NCBI RefSeq assembly: GCF_014764365.1
Contig: NZ_CP061718.1
Location: 2,186,501-2,250,500, forward strand
Source: Roseococcus microcysteis
GTDB taxonomy: Bacteria; Pseudomonadota; Alphaproteobacteria; Acetobacterales; Acetobacteraceae
Reading direction: 5' to 3'
DNA length: 64,000 nucleotides
Below the pieces are notes generated by a model that saw only the letters and a list, made by a program, of their open reading frames with translations, was not told the DNA's origin and searched no databases. Position 1 is the first letter of the stretch, and every line of letters starts with the position of its first letter. The translations under genes were made by a program, and so were the position numbers. Positions 63,178-64,000 of this stretch are shown here, one piece after another.

Positions 63178-63675
63178 ATGATCCATCGGCACCCTCTGGC
63201 CCTCGGCCTCGCGCTCACGCTCGGCACCGGTTCTGCTGCCCTGTCGGCCCCCTGTCCGGTCGCGATGCCGGTCGCTGGCGAGTTCTCCTCCGGCTTCGGT
63301 TCACGGCATGGGCGTCCGCACCCCGGGGTGGACATCCGCGCGCCGGTTGGCACGCCGGTGACCGCGGCCGGGCCCGGCGTGGTGGTGTTCGCCGGGCGGT
63401 ACTTCGACTACGGCCTGATGGTCGAGATCGAGCATCCGGACGGCTCCCGCGCGCGCTACGCCCATCTCGCCCGCTTCGCGCCGGGCATCGGCAGCGGAGC
63501 GCCCGTGCGGGCGGCACAGGACATCGGCGTCGTCGGGCGCACCGGGCGCACTACGGGGGCGAATCTTCATGTCGAGCTTCGTCGGGATGGCAGGCCTGAG
63601 AACCCCTGGCCCTGGCTGACGAGGAGTGCCTGCGTGCCCTGGACCGAGGTCGCGGAGGCCAGGCCGGCGCGATGA
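63178..63675 (+). CDS. M23 (LytM) family peptidase, one active-site His changed
   Basis: 165 residues: signal peptide and an M23 domain with H-P-G-V-D (His48, Asp52), Y-A-H-L (His96) and G-A-N-L-H-V-E-L. In active enzymes the last motif is H-L-H; here the first His is Asn129, while the zinc-binding His131 remains. It may be weak or inactive, like EnvC-type LytM factors. Start 63178 follows a weak GGCAC; a start at 63142 would add 12 residues. It overlaps ynfA. Confidence 0.82.
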   Translation: MIHRHPLALGLALTLGTGSAALSAPCPVAMPVAGEFSSGFGSRHGRPHPGVDIRAPVGTPVTAAGPGVVVFAGRYFDYGLMVEIEHPDGSRARYAHLARFAPGIGSGAPVRAAQDIGVVGRTGRTTGANLHVELRRDGRPENPWPWLTRSACVPWTEVAEARPAR

Positions 63676-63998
63676 GATCCCTGGCGATCTACGTCGCGGC
63701 TGCCGCGGCCGAGATCGCCGGCTGCTACGCGATCTGGACCTGGTGGCGGCTCGGCGGGTCCATCGGCTGGGCCGCTGCCGGCGTCGTATCGCTCGCCCTG
63801 TTCGGCTGGCTGCTGTCACTGACAGATGTTGAAAGCGCCGGCCGGGCCTTCGCGGTCTATGGCGGCATCTACATCGCGGCTTCCCTGGTCTGGCTGCGGG
63901 CGGTGGAGGGCGCCTCGCCCGACCGCTGGGACCTGATCGGCGGCGCCGTCTGCGTCATTGGCGCGCTGATCATCCTCTACGGACCGCGCCAGGCATGA
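63672..63998 (+). CDS. UPF0060 (YnfA-like) small membrane protein
   Basis: 108 residues, four helices. The UPF0060 strings are clear: A-E-I-A-G-C-Y-A-I-W, A-A-S-L-V-W-L-R and D-R-W-D-L-I-G-G. The family resembles SMR transporters and is often found in metal or drug-resistance clusters. Start ATG at 63672 overlaps the M23 stop (ATGA). It ends two bases before the window edge. Confidence 0.93.
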   Translation: MRSLAIYVAAAAAEIAGCYAIWTWWRLGGSIGWAAAGVVSLALFGWLLSLTDVESAGRAFAVYGGIYIAASLVWLRAVEGASPDRWDLIGGAVCVIGALIILYGPRQA

Positions 63999-64000
63999 GG

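Overview
The window is GC-rich DNA (roughly 70% by eye), densely coding, with many 4-base ATGA/GTGA start-stop overlaps. Its gene families (HWE sensor kinases, membrane-bound PQQ dehydrogenase, an Irr-like Fur protein, EgtB/EgtD, several family-5 ABC substrate-binding proteins, PCuAC and CoxF-like proteins) suggest an aerobic alphaproteobacterium, most likely a Roseomonas-like member of the Acetobacteraceae. This placement is inference; no rRNA or housekeeping marker is present. No tRNA, rRNA, CRISPR array or intact insertion sequence was found.

Layout. 1-4.4 kb: the end of one HWE kinase, a REC-PAS protein and a second, multi-PAS HWE kinase whose 5' end is frame-broken. 4.4-9.4 kb: an ABC-F ATPase, then oxyR, a GMC oxidoreductase and an alpha/beta hydrolase on the minus strand. 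9.4-12.3 kb: an oxidative-stress unit with katG divergent from oxyR across an OxyR box, followed by an Irr-like regulator. 12.4-18.3 kb: a PQQ dehydrogenase convergent with a metallo-beta-lactamase / CDGSH / egtB / egtD operon. 18.3-21.2 kb: a cluster of palindromic operators, then DUF2141, SDR, TetR and a membrane protein. 21.2-27.2 kb: DUF1289, a Na/Pi cotransporter-like protein, an orphan substrate-binding protein, an isocitrate-lyase-family enzyme and an extensin-like protein. 27.2-36.6 kb: a probable GntR-controlled catabolic regulon made of a dipeptide-type ABC transporter, two substrate-binding proteins, a class-III aminotransferase and a penicillin-acylase-family Ntn hydrolase with no visible export signal.

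36.7-51.6 kb is a surface-polysaccharide region: a Wzm/Wzt-type ABC exporter (the Wzm gene is AT-richer than its surroundings), two sulfotransferases bracketed by ~100-bp direct repeats, a polytopic membrane protein, a GT8-like transferase, an RgpF-GT4 fusion, and a five-gene operon (FAD oxidoreductase, two GT2-type proteins, an NAD-dependent epimerase, a TIM-barrel isomerase). A remnant of a GT2 gene and two long non-coding gaps point to rearrangement.

51.8-64.0 kb is a metal-homeostasis island: MerR and MntR regulators, mntH, a cupredoxin, a DUF411 protein behind a CueR-type promoter, a beta-propeller protein, zntA behind a MerR-type promoter, and then a tightly overlapping run of PCuAC, a small membrane protein, lnt, a CcdA-like protein, lspA, a DsbA-like oxidoreductase, an M23 peptidase and YnfA. 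The unexpected feature is that lipoprotein maturation, disulfide/reductant transfer and cell-wall functions are packed behind a metal-efflux pump.
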